Below are positions 1-8,286 of a DNA stretch of 64,000 bases, piece after piece. The translations under genes and the position numbers were made by a program. The DNA comes from Synechococcus sp. LTW-R (lineage in GTDB: Bacteria > Cyanobacteriota > Cyanobacteriia > PCC-6307 > Cyanobiaceae). The notes below the pieces were generated by a model that saw nothing but the letters and a program-made list of their open reading frames with translations, was not told where the DNA came from and made no database searches. How positions within the stretch are numbered: the first letter of the stretch is position 1; each line of letters opens with the position of its first letter. The stretch spans positions 1,426,001 to 1,490,000 of the forward strand of contig NZ_CP059060.1 of the NCBI RefSeq assembly GCF_014217875.1, in the 5' to 3' direction.

Positions 1-1
1 G

Positions 2-712
2 CTGGCCCAGCGGATCGAGACCGACCCGGCCGTGCTCGAGGACTGCGGCCTCGTGATCCTGGCCCTGCCCCTCGATCGCCTGCTGGATCCGGACCCCGCC
101 CTGGTGGCGGCCTTGCCTGCGAACGCCGTGATCACCGATGTGGGCTCGGTCAAACAGCCCATCCAGGAGCGCTGGGACAAGCTCCACCGGCGTTTCCTGC
201 CCAGCCATCCGATGGCAGGCACCGCCCAAGCCGGCGTCGAAGCCGGGCTCAGCGGCCTCTTTCAGGGCCGCCCTTGGGTCGCCACCCCCACGGCGGGGAC
301 CGATTCAGACGCCCTGGCCTCGGTCCGGGCCTTAGCTGAAGCCGTCGGCGCCCACTGGCTGGAATGCCCAGCCGCGGCCCATGACCAGGCCGTCGCCCTG
401 ATCTCCCACATGCCCGTTCTCGTCAGTGCTGCCCTGCTGAAAAGCGCCGATCAGGGGGGCAGCGCGGTTCAGGCCGAGAGCCTCGTGCGGGCCCTGGCCT
501 CCAGTGGCTTTGCCGACACGAGCCGCATCGGCGGCGGCAACCCGGAACTGGGCACCTTGATGGCCCGCACCAACCGCAGCGCCGTCCTCGCGGCCCTGGA
601 GCAGTACCAACGGCAACTGGGAGCGCTGCAAGGCCTGGTGGTGGAGGAGCAGTGGGAGGCCCTGCATCAGCAACTGAGCCGCTGCCAAGCCCTGCGGCCT
701 GAATTCCTCTAG
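2..712 (+). CDS. tyrA: Prephenate/arogenate dehydrogenase TyrA, 5' end outside window
   Basis: NAD(P)-dependent dehydrogenase of tyrosine biosynthesis; cyanobacterial TyrA enzymes usually prefer arogenate. The reading frame is open from base 2, so the start codon and most of the nucleotide-binding fold lie left of the window. Visible family features are the strand VILALPLDRL, the substrate-site motif HPMAGT near residue 70, and a C-terminal helical dimerisation region containing NPELGTLMARTNR. The stop codon overlaps the stop of the convergent crtD-like gene by a shared CTAG. The family assignment is firm; cofactor and substrate preference are inferred from the phylum. Confidence 0.9.
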   Translation: MAQRIETDPAVLEDCGLVILALPLDRLLDPDPALVAALPANAVITDVGSVKQPIQERWDKLHRRFLPSHPMAGTAQAGVEAGLSGLFQGRPWVATPTAGTDSDALASVRALAEAVGAHWLECPAAAHDQAVALISHMPVLVSAALLKSADQGGSAVQAESLVRALASSGFADTSRIGGGNPELGTLMARTNRSAVLAALEQYQRQLGALQGLVVEEQWEALHQQLSRCQALRPEFL

Positions 713-2211
713 GCCTTCAGATCCAAGGAGCGCCCATGGCTTTGCAGGAGCTGCCGGCAGGCCATGAGGGCCGAGAGGCTCACCCCCGCGGTGCCCTCAC
801 CCGGATAGATCGCATCACCACAGAGCCAGAGTCCGCTGAGGGGGCTGCGGCTGGCCAACCCAAAGGGACCAAAGCGGCTGGGGTGCTGCCCCAAACCACC
901 CACAAAACCAAAGGGCCGCCCCGTCCAACCGGCAAAACCGCGCGGCGTCGCCAATTCGGCGTGGCGGTAGTGCTCGGGCTTCAGTCCCAAGAACGCCTCG
1001 AGCGCCGCCTGAATCCCAGCCAGCGCCTGCTGCTTGCGCTGCTGGTACTCCGGCTCCGGCAAGCCGAACCAGGGCTTGGCAGGGGTAAAGACACTGGCGA
1101 TCACGGTCGCCTGACCGGCCGGGGCCCGTCCATCGCCCTCGGCGCTGAAGGAGAGGAAGACGCTGCCGGGGTCCTGCCAATCCAACTGGGCATGCAGGCC
1201 GAGGGCCGGCGACAGCCGCTCGCGATTCACCGCGGCATAGAGCACCAACGCCCCGGAGGGGTCCGGGAAGCTGGCGATGCGCCGGCCATAGGCCGCCGGC
1301 AGCGCCTCTCCCAGGAGCTCGGGCAGGGTCTGGGGCGGCAGCGCACAGACGACATCGTTCGCCTGGAGGGCAAAAGACTTCTGGGCCGGCCCCTCGCCGC
1401 TGAGCTGCCAGCCGCTGGCCCCTGGACGCATCGCACTGACGCGGTGGCGCAGACGCAAACGACCGCCCTTGGCCGCGAGCACCTGCTCGAGGGCCGTGCA
1501 GAGCTGCTGCATCGACCCGTGGAGATGCCAAAGCCCCAGCGGTTCCTGGGCCATGGCCAACACCGTGGCCCCGTAGAGCGCCGCCGTGCGATCAGCCGGC
1601 TCTTGGGAATAGAGGCGCAGCTGGAGATCAAGAAAGCGACGCAGGCGCTGGTCCGCGCCGCAACCGGTCAGGACCAGCAGGTCCGCCACCGTTGCGGTCG
1701 TGAACAGGCCACTGGCCAAGGTGCCGGCCCCCATCGCCCCCAGCAGCTGGCGCAGATCCCAGAGGGTGCGCGGCGGCAGCACCGGATCCTTGGCCGCAAA
1801 GGTCCAATTGCTGCGGTGCAGCAGAGCGCAGAGGGCCCAGAAGCGTTCGCTTCCGGGGAATTGGCGTTGGCGCTCCAGACGCCAAGACTCGGGATCCCGC
1901 CAGAGCTGAACCGGGGCTTCAGCGGCGCGGAGCTGGACGCTGCAGCCGGGATCAAGGGGTGTGGCCGCGGGGAGCGGGGCACCGAAATGGGCCATCAGGC
2001 GCTGATGAATGCCCCCCGGTTCAAAGCCCGCGACCTGGGTCGCCCCGACATCAAAGGTGTAGGGACCGCGGCGAAAGGTTCCCGCGCAGCCCCCGGTCTG
2101 GCTGTGGGCTTCCAGCAAGTCCACCTGCAGACCCTCAGCGGCCAACAGGGCGCCTGCGGTCAGGCCCGCGATGCCTCCCCCAACCACTGCGACATCACAG
2201 GATTTGACCAT
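709..2211 (-). CDS. crtD: Carotenoid desaturase/isomerase family FAD protein, probable CrtD
   Basis: Predicted 500-residue FAD-dependent amine-oxidase-fold protein of the phytoene desaturase superfamily. The N-terminus has the dinucleotide-binding motif VVGGGIAGLTAG at about residues 9-20, and the C-terminus has the second FAD motif LWLCGDAIYPGEGTAG. In picocyanobacteria a protein of this size beside tyrA is usually annotated C-3',4'-desaturase CrtD, which acts on the ends of acyclic carotenoids in myxoxanthophyll-type synthesis. The start was placed at the ATG just before the FAD strand; an open extension to 2694 lacks homology-like sequence and overlaps the divergent kinase gene. Exact substrate is inference; a CrtO/CrtH-like role is the main alternative. 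Confidence 0.72.
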   Translation of the reverse strand: MVKSCDVAVVGGGIAGLTAGALLAAEGLQVDLLEAHSQTGGCAGTFRRGPYTFDVGATQVAGFEPGGIHQRLMAHFGAPLPAATPLDPGCSVQLRAAEAPVQLWRDPESWRLERQRQFPGSERFWALCALLHRSNWTFAAKDPVLPPRTLWDLRQLLGAMGAGTLASGLFTTATVADLLVLTGCGADQRLRRFLDLQLRLYSQEPADRTAALYGATVLAMAQEPLGLWHLHGSMQQLCTALEQVLAAKGGRLRLRHRVSAMRPGASGWQLSGEGPAQKSFALQANDVVCALPPQTLPELLGEALPAAYGRRIASFPDPSGALVLYAAVNRERLSPALGLHAQLDWQDPGSVFLSFSAEGDGRAPAGQATVIASVFTPAKPWFGLPEPEYQQRKQQALAGIQAALEAFLGLKPEHYRHAELATPRGFAGWTGRPFGFVGGLGQHPSRFGPFGLASRSPLSGLWLCGDAIYPGEGTAGVSLSALMACRQLLQSHGRSLDLKA

Positions 2212-2248
2212 CGCGGCATGCTGGCAGCGCCCCTGCCTCCACCGCGTC

Positions 2249-3154
2249 GTGTCCAGCCCGCAGGCCTTCTCCGACTGGATCGAGGCCACCACGGGAGCGC
2301 GCCTGCTCAGCCGCTCGGCGGTCGGCGGTGGCTGCATCCACAGCGCCTGGCGATTGACCCTGGCCAATGGCCAAACGCTCTTCGCCAAAACCAACCGCGC
2401 TGCACTCCTGCCGGTGCTCGAGGCCGAAGCCCAGGGTCTCGAGGCCCTGGCGCAGGCCGTTGAGCTGGGCGGTTCAAGGCTTGCCATTCCGCAGCCCTCC
2501 GGCCTGGGCCTCGCGGGGCCCGAGGCCGTTCTGCTGCTGAATTGGCTGGAACTCGGGACCCCGACCGATTCAGCCCAAGCCTGGGGGGCCCTTGGAGCGG
2601 GACTGGCCCGGATGCACCGCGGCAGCCTGCAGGGCCATGACGGACGCTTCGGCTGGGAGCGCGACAACTTCATCGGCTCCGGTCCCCAGACCAACCGCTG
2701 GGGGGAGAGCTGGGGACACTTTTTTGCCGAAGAACGCCTTGGAGCTCAACTGCGCTGGGCGGCAGCGTCGGGCAAGACGCTCGATGGAGCCGAAGAGCTG
2801 CTGGAGCGGGTCCCGCTTTGGCTGGCGGAGCACCACGCTGAGCCGGCCCTGGTCCACGGCGACCTGTGGAGCGGCAATGCCGCCCTGCTACAGGCCGGCG
2901 GGGGCAGCATCTTTGACCCCGCCGTCTACCGCGGAGACAGGGAGGTGGATCTCGCGATGGCGCAGCTCTTTGGCGGATTCCCCCGCAGCTTCTTCGCCGG
3001 CTACGAGCAGGAATGGCCCTTAGAGGCAGGCCACCGGCGGCGGGTCGAGCTCTACAACCTGTATCACCTGCTCAACCACGCCAACCTCTTTGGCGGGGGC
3101 TACTGGCAGCAAAGTGCCGCCAGCATCACCGCGCTGCTGCGCGAGTGGCACTGA
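2249..3154 (+). CDS. Fructosamine kinase family protein
   Basis: Predicted 301-residue kinase of the fructosamine/ketosamine-3-kinase (APH-like) family, which phosphorylates sugar adducts on proteins so that they decay. Visible features are a glycine loop VGGGCIHSAWRLTL near residues 25-38, the catalytic loop HGDLWSGN, and a DPAVYRGDREVDLAM metal-binding segment. A GTG start at 2249 is chosen because it avoids overlap with the divergent crtD start at 2211 and places the first helix (SDWIEATTG) at the usual distance from the loop; an in-frame ATG at 2171 is the alternative. The physiological substrate is unknown. Confidence 0.85.
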   Translation: MSSPQAFSDWIEATTGARLLSRSAVGGGCIHSAWRLTLANGQTLFAKTNRAALLPVLEAEAQGLEALAQAVELGGSRLAIPQPSGLGLAGPEAVLLLNWLELGTPTDSAQAWGALGAGLARMHRGSLQGHDGRFGWERDNFIGSGPQTNRWGESWGHFFAEERLGAQLRWAAASGKTLDGAEELLERVPLWLAEHHAEPALVHGDLWSGNAALLQAGGGSIFDPAVYRGDREVDLAMAQLFGGFPRSFFAGYEQEWPLEAGHRRRVELYNLYHLLNHANLFGGGYWQQSAASITALLREWH

Positions 3155-3185
3155 CGGCACCGAGAAGAGCTGAACCCAACTGAAT

Positions 3186-3551
3186 TCAGCCGAGGTATTC
3201 CTTGCGCAGACCCTGGACCTTGTTGATCACGGCGGTGCGCTTGTCGCTGGTGGTCAGGTTCTTCCAGCTCCACTGACCGACCACAACCAAACCCAGCAGT
3301 TCCAGCAGACCAGGAACAACCGGCAGCAGGTTGATGGTGTCCAGAACGCCCTTGATCAGCACCTGGGCCACGATGACGATCACCAGGACACCGACGCCCT
3401 TGCCGATGCGGCCCATCTGGTTCCAGTCCACCTTGTCGAGGGTCTCGTTGACCTTGCCCAGGACTTCGGTGTAGCGCTCGGTGAAGTTGGCGGCGGCCTC
3501 TTCTGCAGTGGGTGTCACCGATTCCTTCAGATCGTTGCTCTCGTCGGTCAT
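3186..3551 (-). CDS. CAAD/CURT1-like thylakoid membrane protein
   Basis: Predicted 121-residue membrane protein. After an acidic N-terminus there is an amphipathic stretch (VNETLDKVDWNQMGRIGKG), two adjacent hydrophobic segments at about residues 52-70 and 77-92, and a C-terminal helix ending in VQGLRKEYLG. This is the layout of the CAAD domain, shared by CurT/CURT1 proteins that bend thylakoid membranes and by appended domains of some cyanobacterial aminoacyl-tRNA synthetases. Length and topology fit a stand-alone CURT1-like protein. A role in thylakoid margins is inferred from the family. Confidence 0.82.
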   Translation of the reverse strand: MTDESNDLKESVTPTAEEAAANFTERYTEVLGKVNETLDKVDWNQMGRIGKGVGVLVIVIVAQVLIKGVLDTINLLPVVPGLLELLGLVVVGQWSWKNLTTSDKRTAVINKVQGLRKEYLG

Positions 3552-3592
3552 CAGGATGGGCTTGGATTAAAACCTCGACACAAGGTATCCGG

Positions 3593-4069
3593 GTGACTAC
3601 CCAAGCGCCAGACCAGTTGCGCGTTGATGGTCATTGCCTGATCGTTTTGGAGCGCACTCTGCAGGCGGCGTTTCCAGAGGAGGGATGCGCGCTGTTGCTG
3701 GGGCAAACCAGGGGTACAACCTTGGAGCTGCATCGGGTTTGGCCCTGCTGCAACAGCTGGGAGCCCGCCCAGGAACGGGATCACCGCTTCCAGCTCGACC
3801 CAAGGGAGCAACTGCTGGCGCAACGCTGGGCCAGGGAGAAAGAACTGCAGGTGATCGGCGCCGCCCATGGCCACCCCAGCAGCCCCGCCATCCCGTCGGC
3901 CACTGACCTGGAGCTCTGTTTCGGACCCACGTTGATGCTCATTCGCTCCGGCCTGGAGCAGAACCCTTGGCGGGCCTGGTGGATCGAAGGCGAGGAGGGT
4001 CCGAGCGAACCCCGCGAATTGCCTTTGCGGCAGGGGCTGGCCGCAGGGGACCAGCGTTTGGGAAAGTAG
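3593..4069 (+). CDS. M67/JAMM-family metallopeptidase (Mec+-like)
   Basis: Predicted 158-residue JAB1/MPN/Mov34 metal-dependent peptidase. The complete JAMM signature is present: Glu30 in PEEGCALLLG, then H92-x-H94-P followed after six residues by S102-x-x-D105. Bacterial members of this size trim the C-terminus of ubiquitin-like sulfur carriers or release cysteine from them. The downstream gene, 25 bp away on the same strand, is a MoeB/ThiF-type E1-like enzyme with a rhodanese domain, which fits a sulfur-carrier role. The GTG start at 3593 is chosen since the longer frame reaches into the divergent CURT-like gene. No carrier protein gene lies beside it. Confidence 0.82.
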   Translation: MTTQAPDQLRVDGHCLIVLERTLQAAFPEEGCALLLGQTRGTTLELHRVWPCCNSWEPAQERDHRFQLDPREQLLAQRWAREKELQVIGAAHGHPSSPAIPSATDLELCFGPTLMLIRSGLEQNPWRAWWIEGEEGPSEPRELPLRQGLAAGDQRLGK

Positions 4070-4094
4070 GGAGCTGGAAAGCGATCAGCACTCC

Positions 4095-5267
4095 ATGCTT
4101 CCCCTTGACACCACCGGCATCGAGCTGAGCCCCGATGAGGTGGCCCGTTTTGCGCGCCACCTGATCCTGCCGGAAGTGGGCATGGAGGGCCAAAAGCGGC
4201 TCAAAGCCTCTTCCGTGCTCTGCGTTGGCACCGGCGGCCTGGGTTCTCCTCTGCTGCTGTACCTGGCCGCAGCCGGCGTTGGCCGCATCGGCATCGTCGA
4301 CTTCGACGTGGTCGATCACTCCAACCTGCAGCGCCAGGTGATCCACGGCACCAGCTGGGTCGGCAAACCCAAGATCGAATCGGCCAAGGCGCGGATTCTC
4401 GAGATCAACCCCCACTGCCAGGTGGATCTCTACGAGACGGCGCTCAGCAGCGAGAACGCCCTCGACATTGTTCGGCCCTATGACATCGTCTGCGACGGGA
4501 CCGACAACTTCCCCACCCGCTACCTGGTGAACGACGCCTGCGTGCTGCTGGGCAAACCGAACGTCTACGGCTCGATCTTCCGCTTTGAAGGCCAGGCCAC
4601 GGTCTTCAACCTGGATGCCGAGAGCCCCAACTACCGCGACCTCTTCCCCGAGCCCCCGCCGCCGGGCATGGTCCCCTCCTGCGCCGAAGGCGGCGTGGTG
4701 GGCGTTCTGCCCGGAATCATCGGCGTGATCCAAGCCACCGAAGCGGTGAAGATCATCACCGGCATCGGCACCACCCTCAGCGGCCGACTGCTGCTGTTTG
4801 ATGCCCTTGGCATGAAGTTCCGGGAGCTCAAGCTGCGCCCCAACCCCGAGCGCCCGGTGATCGAGAAGCTGATCGACTACCAGGAGTTCTGTGGTGTGGG
4901 CGGCACCGCCCCGGGCCAAGAGGAAGCCGGCTCCGTCGAGAGCATCAGCGTCAGCGAACTGAAGACCCTGCTGGATGGGGACACCTCCGGCCTGGTGCTG
5001 ATCGACGTTCGCAACCCCCCCGAAGCCGAGATCGCTGTCATCCCCGGCGCCGAGTTGATTCCCCTCGATCAAATCGAGAACGGCACCGCCGTGGACCGCG
5101 TCAAGGAACTGGCCAAGGGCAAGCAGCTCTACGTCCACTGCAAACTGGGCGGCCGCAGCGCGAAGGCCCTGATCGCCCTGAAGCGCCATGGCGTCGAGGG
5201 CATCAACGTGGCCGGCGGCATTGATGCCTGGAGCCAAGAGGTGGACAGCTCCGTCCCCCGCTACTGA
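4095..5267 (+). CDS. moeB: MoeB/ThiF-family adenylyltransferase with C-terminal rhodanese domain
   Basis: Predicted 390-residue E1-like enzyme that adenylates the C-terminus of a sulfur carrier such as MoaD, with a rhodanese domain that supplies sulfur. The nucleotide loop VGTGGLGSP is at residues 44-52. The conserved segment SCAEGG matches the active-site region of the MOCS3/Uba4 group. The rhodanese domain spans about residues 275-390, with the sulfur-carrying Cys349 in the loop HCKLGGRS. The zinc-site CxxC pairs of E. coli MoeB and human MOCS3 are absent: the first position reads NYRD. I recall this as common in cyanobacteria. A canonical terminator follows. Confidence 0.88.
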   Translation: MLPLDTTGIELSPDEVARFARHLILPEVGMEGQKRLKASSVLCVGTGGLGSPLLLYLAAAGVGRIGIVDFDVVDHSNLQRQVIHGTSWVGKPKIESAKARILEINPHCQVDLYETALSSENALDIVRPYDIVCDGTDNFPTRYLVNDACVLLGKPNVYGSIFRFEGQATVFNLDAESPNYRDLFPEPPPPGMVPSCAEGGVVGVLPGIIGVIQATEAVKIITGIGTTLSGRLLLFDALGMKFRELKLRPNPERPVIEKLIDYQEFCGVGGTAPGQEEAGSVESISVSELKTLLDGDTSGLVLIDVRNPPEAEIAVIPGAELIPLDQIENGTAVDRVKELAKGKQLYVHCKLGGRSAKALIALKRHGVEGINVAGGIDAWSQEVDSSVPRY

Positions 5268-5279
5268 TCCCAAGGCCTG

Positions 5280-5304
5280 AGCCCGGGGCAACCCGGGCTT
5301 TTTT
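5280..5304 (+). terminator. Rho-independent terminator after moeB
   Basis: An 8-bp GC-rich perfect stem (5280-5287 with 5292-5299), a GCAA tetraloop and a run of six T lie 12 bases after the moeB stop. Confidence 0.92.
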
Positions 5305-5316
5305 CATGGCTAGCGC

Positions 5317-6516
5317 TCAGTAATCGACGCCGCGCTTGAGGTCCACGCCCCGCTCGGCGTAGTGCTTGTGGCAGACCATCTCGGAGTGGACGCTGGCCAA
5401 ATCAAAGTACGCCGGGGGGTGCTTGCAGCGCCCGGTCAGGATCACCTCGGTTTCGGCCGGCTTGCGCAGCAAGGTCTGCACGATCGGCTCTACCGGAATC
5501 AGCTCGAGATCCACGGTGGGGTTGATCTCATCGAGGATCACCGTTTTGTAGAGGCCGCTGGAGATCGCCGCGCGGGCAATTTCCCAGGCCCGCTCCGCTT
5601 CGACGTAATCAATCGGCTGCTGCTGGCCGCGCCAGACGATCGCATCACGGCCGGAGCGCAGGTGATCGACCAGATGCGGATAGCTCTCACGCAGGGCCGC
5701 AATGGCGGCGTCCTCCGTGTAGCCATTACCCCCCTTCAGCCACTGCAGGATCAAGACCCGATGACTCTTGTCCTGGGAGATGCCGCGGCCAATGGCCTGT
5801 AGGGCCTTGCCCAGGGCACTGGTGGATTTGCCTTTGCCTTCACCGGTGTAGACCTCGACTCCCTCGAGGCCCGCCAAGACGGGCTCACCGGTTTGCTCCT
5901 CGAGCTCCGGGGTGTCGGGGCGGCGGTGGGCGCGCATCTCCGAATGGAGATCCGCGATCTGGACCAGCGGGCGCGGGGCGCCGCGGCCGGTGACGATCAC
6001 CTCCATGCCCGCGGGCTTGGAGGAGAGGGTGCGGACCACTTCCTCGGTGTCCAGCAGGCCGAGGTCGAGCACGGGGTTGAGCTCGTCGAGCACCACCACC
6101 GAATAGAGCTCGCTGGCGATCGCCCCCTTGGCGATGGTCCAGCCCCGCTGGGCCTCCTGGACATCGACGCGGGTGACCTCATCGACACCGAAAAATTCGC
6201 CGCGCCCGGTGCGCACCTGATCGATCAGGTGGGGGAAACCCTGCTGCAGGGCTTCGATCGCGGCGTCTTCGTCATAGGCGCGGCCGGGACCCTTTAAAAA
6301 GCGCAGCAACAGGACACGGGTTTGCTTCTGCTCGCAGATCCCCAGACCGATCGTGCGCAGGACGACACCCAGGGCCGCCTGACTTTTGCCCTTGCCTTCG
6401 CCGTCATAGACGTGCACTTGGCCGCGGCTGCGCTCACTTCCATCGGCGGCAGTCCGGATCCCAATGCCGCGCCCGGTGCTGCGGGTGGAGCTGGCAGAGG
6501 TTGCCTGCGGAGCCAT
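5317..6516 (-). CDS. cobO: Cobalamin adenosyltransferase (CobO/CobA type), tandem duplicated
   Basis: Predicted 399-residue P-loop enzyme of the CobA/CobO/BtuR family, which transfers adenosyl from ATP to cob(I)yrinic acid a,c-diamide or cobalamin. The protein is an internal duplication: the N-terminal copy has its P-loop GEGKGKSQ at residues 39-46 and LDELNPVLDL near 143-152; the C-terminal copy repeats both as GEGKGKST at 225-232 and LDEINPTVDL. Single-domain relatives are about 200 residues, so this is two complete domains. Each copy also keeps the RPxTPELEE/HSEM-like region. Both ATP sites appear intact by eye. Confidence 0.87.
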   Translation of the reverse strand: MAPQATSASSTRSTGRGIGIRTAADGSERSRGQVHVYDGEGKGKSQAALGVVLRTIGLGICEQKQTRVLLLRFLKGPGRAYDEDAAIEALQQGFPHLIDQVRTGRGEFFGVDEVTRVDVQEAQRGWTIAKGAIASELYSVVVLDELNPVLDLGLLDTEEVVRTLSSKPAGMEVIVTGRGAPRPLVQIADLHSEMRAHRRPDTPELEEQTGEPVLAGLEGVEVYTGEGKGKSTSALGKALQAIGRGISQDKSHRVLILQWLKGGNGYTEDAAIAALRESYPHLVDHLRSGRDAIVWRGQQQPIDYVEAERAWEIARAAISSGLYKTVILDEINPTVDLELIPVEPIVQTLLRKPAETEVILTGRCKHPPAYFDLASVHSEMVCHKHYAERGVDLKRGVDY

Positions 6517-6554
6517 CGACGCGCCTCTTACCGTTGGATCCTAACGAGAGTGAT

Positions 6555-7412
6555 TTGAAGCCAGGGCACCCGATCGTGGAACGACTGGAGCCTCCCTTGG
6601 CGGAGGCCCTGGAGGCCCTGCGGCAGCGCATCGGATCGCTCCCGGCGGCCATCGTGGCCTACTCCGGCGGAGTCGACAGCGCCCTGGTGGCCGCCATCGC
6701 AGCTGAACAACTGGGGGATCGGGCCCTGGCGGTCACCGGGATCTCACCGGCCCTGGCTCACCATCTGCGCGCAGAAGCCCAGCAACAGGCGGCCTGGATG
6801 GGAATCGAGCAACAGGAGCTGGCCACCGCGGAACTGAACGATCCGGCCTACAGCAGCAACCCCGACAACCGATGCTACGCCTGCAAGCGCGAACTCCACA
6901 GCGTGATCGCGGAGCTGGTGGAACAACTCAGCGAACCCTGGCGCTCCGCCACCGTCCTCGATGGCGTCAACCGCGATGACCTCGGCGACCATCGCCCCGG
7001 CATCGACGCGGCCCGGGAACGGGGGGTCTGCTCACCGCTCGCGGAACTCCAGATCGACAAGGCGGGGGTGCGGGCGCTCTCGCGGGCCCTGGGCTTCCCC
7101 TGGTGGGACAAGCCCGCCCAACCCTGCCTGGCCTCGCGCTTTCCCTACGGCGAGGGGATCAACGCGGAGCGACTCCAGCGGGTCGGCGCCGCCGAGGCCT
7201 GGCTGCGGCAGCGGGGATTTCAAGAGCTGCGGGTGCGCAGCCAAGGGGAAACGGCCCGCATCGAGGTGCCCCCGTCGGCCCTGCACCGCCTGGTGGAAGA
7301 ACCCACCCGCAGCGCCGTCGTCGAGGCTCTGCTGGCCCTGGGCTTCAGTGCCGTCAGCCTGGATCTCGAGGGGTTGGTGAGCGGAAAGCTCAACCGGGCC
7401 CTCAAGCGCTGA
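6555..7412 (+). CDS. larE: LarE-like ATP-dependent sacrificial sulfur transferase
   Basis: Predicted about 285-residue PP-loop ATP pyrophosphatase. The PP-loop SGGVDS is at residues 37-42, and the motif QPCLASRFPYG holds the cysteine that in Lactobacillus plantarum LarE donates its sulfur to the nickel-pincer nucleotide cofactor. A RCYACK motif lies near residue 100. A TTG at 6555 follows a GAGAG four bases upstream; a GTG at 6576 is an alternative, and the frame stays open to 6501 inside the divergent adenosyltransferase start. No larB, larC or lactate racemase gene is nearby, so the real acceptor in this organism is unknown. Confidence 0.82.
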   Translation: MKPGHPIVERLEPPLAEALEALRQRIGSLPAAIVAYSGGVDSALVAAIAAEQLGDRALAVTGISPALAHHLRAEAQQQAAWMGIEQQELATAELNDPAYSSNPDNRCYACKRELHSVIAELVEQLSEPWRSATVLDGVNRDDLGDHRPGIDAARERGVCSPLAELQIDKAGVRALSRALGFPWWDKPAQPCLASRFPYGEGINAERLQRVGAAEAWLRQRGFQELRVRSQGETARIEVPPSALHRLVEEPTRSAVVEALLALGFSAVSLDLEGLVSGKLNRALKR

Positions 7413-7671
7413 GCAACTGATCGATCAGCTCCGCCTTACGCAGGCGGCTGACGCCAGAGAGCCCGCGGGCACGGGCAAGTTGCTGCAATTGCACCACGGT
7501 TTGCCCCTCCAAATCCATCCGGGGAGACGGGGGGCGATGGGCCCGGATCGGCTCCGCGGGAGCGGCGATGGCCTGATCAGCCGCCGCCGGAACCCGGGAG
7601 GCCAGGGCCAACAGCGCCAAGCTGCCGCCGGTGAGCAGAGCCGCCTCAACGGCGAAGGTGATCTCCTGCAT
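7402..7671 (-). CDS. Small protein with hydrophobic N-terminus and SAP/Rho-N-like C-terminus
   Basis: Predicted 89 residues. The first 25 residues are a hydrophobic segment (ALLTGGSLALLALASRVP), followed by an alanine/proline linker and a C-terminal helix-turn-helix with the pattern VVQLQQLARARGLSGVSRLRKAELIDQLL, typical of SAP or Rho N-terminal domains that bind nucleic acid. It overlaps the 3' end of larE by 11 bp on the opposite strand and lies just past the speD terminator. An ATG at 7671 was chosen; no clear ribosome binding site is seen. It may be a membrane-tethered nucleic-acid-binding protein, which is inference. Confidence 0.6.
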   Translation of the reverse strand: MQEITFAVEAALLTGGSLALLALASRVPAAADQAIAAPAEPIRAHRPPSPRMDLEGQTVVQLQQLARARGLSGVSRLRKAELIDQLLSA

Positions 7672-7741
7672 GGGGGAGAGCTCAAGATTGGCGGCATTAC
7701 AGCCAATCCACCCCGGGCGCGCCAGCAACGCCTTGCCATCT

Positions 7742-7767
7742 AAAAAGCCCTCCACCAGGGGAGGGCT
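7742..7767 (-). terminator. Rho-independent terminator after speD
   Basis: On the minus strand an 8-bp stem (7760-7767 with 7746-7753) with a 6-base loop is followed by a run of T (A at 7742-7746 on the plus strand), 17 bases after the speD stop. Confidence 0.88.
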
Positions 7768-7783
7768 GAAGATCCTGTGGCGA

Positions 7784-8263
7784 TCAGGCCGCGACCAGGT
7801 CCGGTTCGCGCTCGGTATCGGCCACGGCGGCAGGGGTTTCGCGGCGGAAGCTCTTGAGCTTGTAGTTGCCGGCATTGAGCTCTTCGCTGAGCACGATGCA
7901 GGCCCGCTCGGGCATGGTGTGGTCACCGCAGGTGAACACGTCCACGGCGGCGTAGCCGGATTCCGGCCACGTGTGGATGGAGATATGGGATTCGGCCAGA
8001 AGGGCCAGCCCCGTCACACCCTGGGGTTGGAAGTGGTGGGTGATCAGATTGAGCAGGGTCGCGCCAGCACGCTTCGCAGCGGTGGTGAGGGCGTTCCTGA
8101 TGAAAGCTTCGTCGTCGAGCTTGTCAGCGTCGCAGTTGTAGAGCTCGAGAATGCAGTGTTTACCCACCATGTCGGTGGCACTGGGTGCTTGGGGGCTAGC
8201 GGAGAAGGTCTCAGCTCCAGTCCATCCCGGGTTGGGGTGGAGACAGGCTGCTTGGCTCATCAA
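7784..8263 (-). CDS. speD: S-adenosylmethionine decarboxylase proenzyme
   Basis: Predicted 159-residue prokaryotic-type AdoMet decarboxylase, which supplies decarboxylated AdoMet for spermidine synthesis. The proenzyme cleaves itself between Glu91 and Ser92 in [13 protein letters not shown] to make the pyruvoyl group. The conserved [13 protein letters not shown] follows. The first 31 residues look unconserved; an internal ATG at residue 32 ([14 protein letters not shown]) would match the usual family start, so the true N-terminus may be shorter. It is followed by its own terminator. Confidence 0.92.
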   Translation of the reverse strand: MMSQAACLHPNPGWTGAETFSASPQAPSATDMVGKHCILELYNCDADKLDDEAFIRNALTTAAKRAGATLLNLITHHFQPQGVTGLALLAESHISIHTWPESGYAAVDVFTCGDHTMPERACIVLSEELNAGNYKLKSFRRETPAAVADTEREPDLVAA

Positions 8264-8286
8264 CGTGAGGCAAAGAGTTCAAGACT

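Noticed and set aside
736-2463. 575-codon plus-strand frame opposite crtD
   Set aside because: Antisense to a protein with clear FAD motifs. GC-rich DNA leaves long open antisense frames; its translation is Arg/Gly/Gln-rich with no domain.
3593-5267. Possible anti-phage ubiquitin-like (BIL) operon because of a JAMM plus E1 pair
   Set aside because: No E2-like or ubiquitin-like gene is adjacent, and the E1 has a rhodanese domain typical of housekeeping sulfur transfer.
3939-5291. 450-codon minus-strand frame opposite moeB
   Set aside because: Antisense to a clear E1-rhodanese gene and rich in Gly/Ala/His; a shadow.
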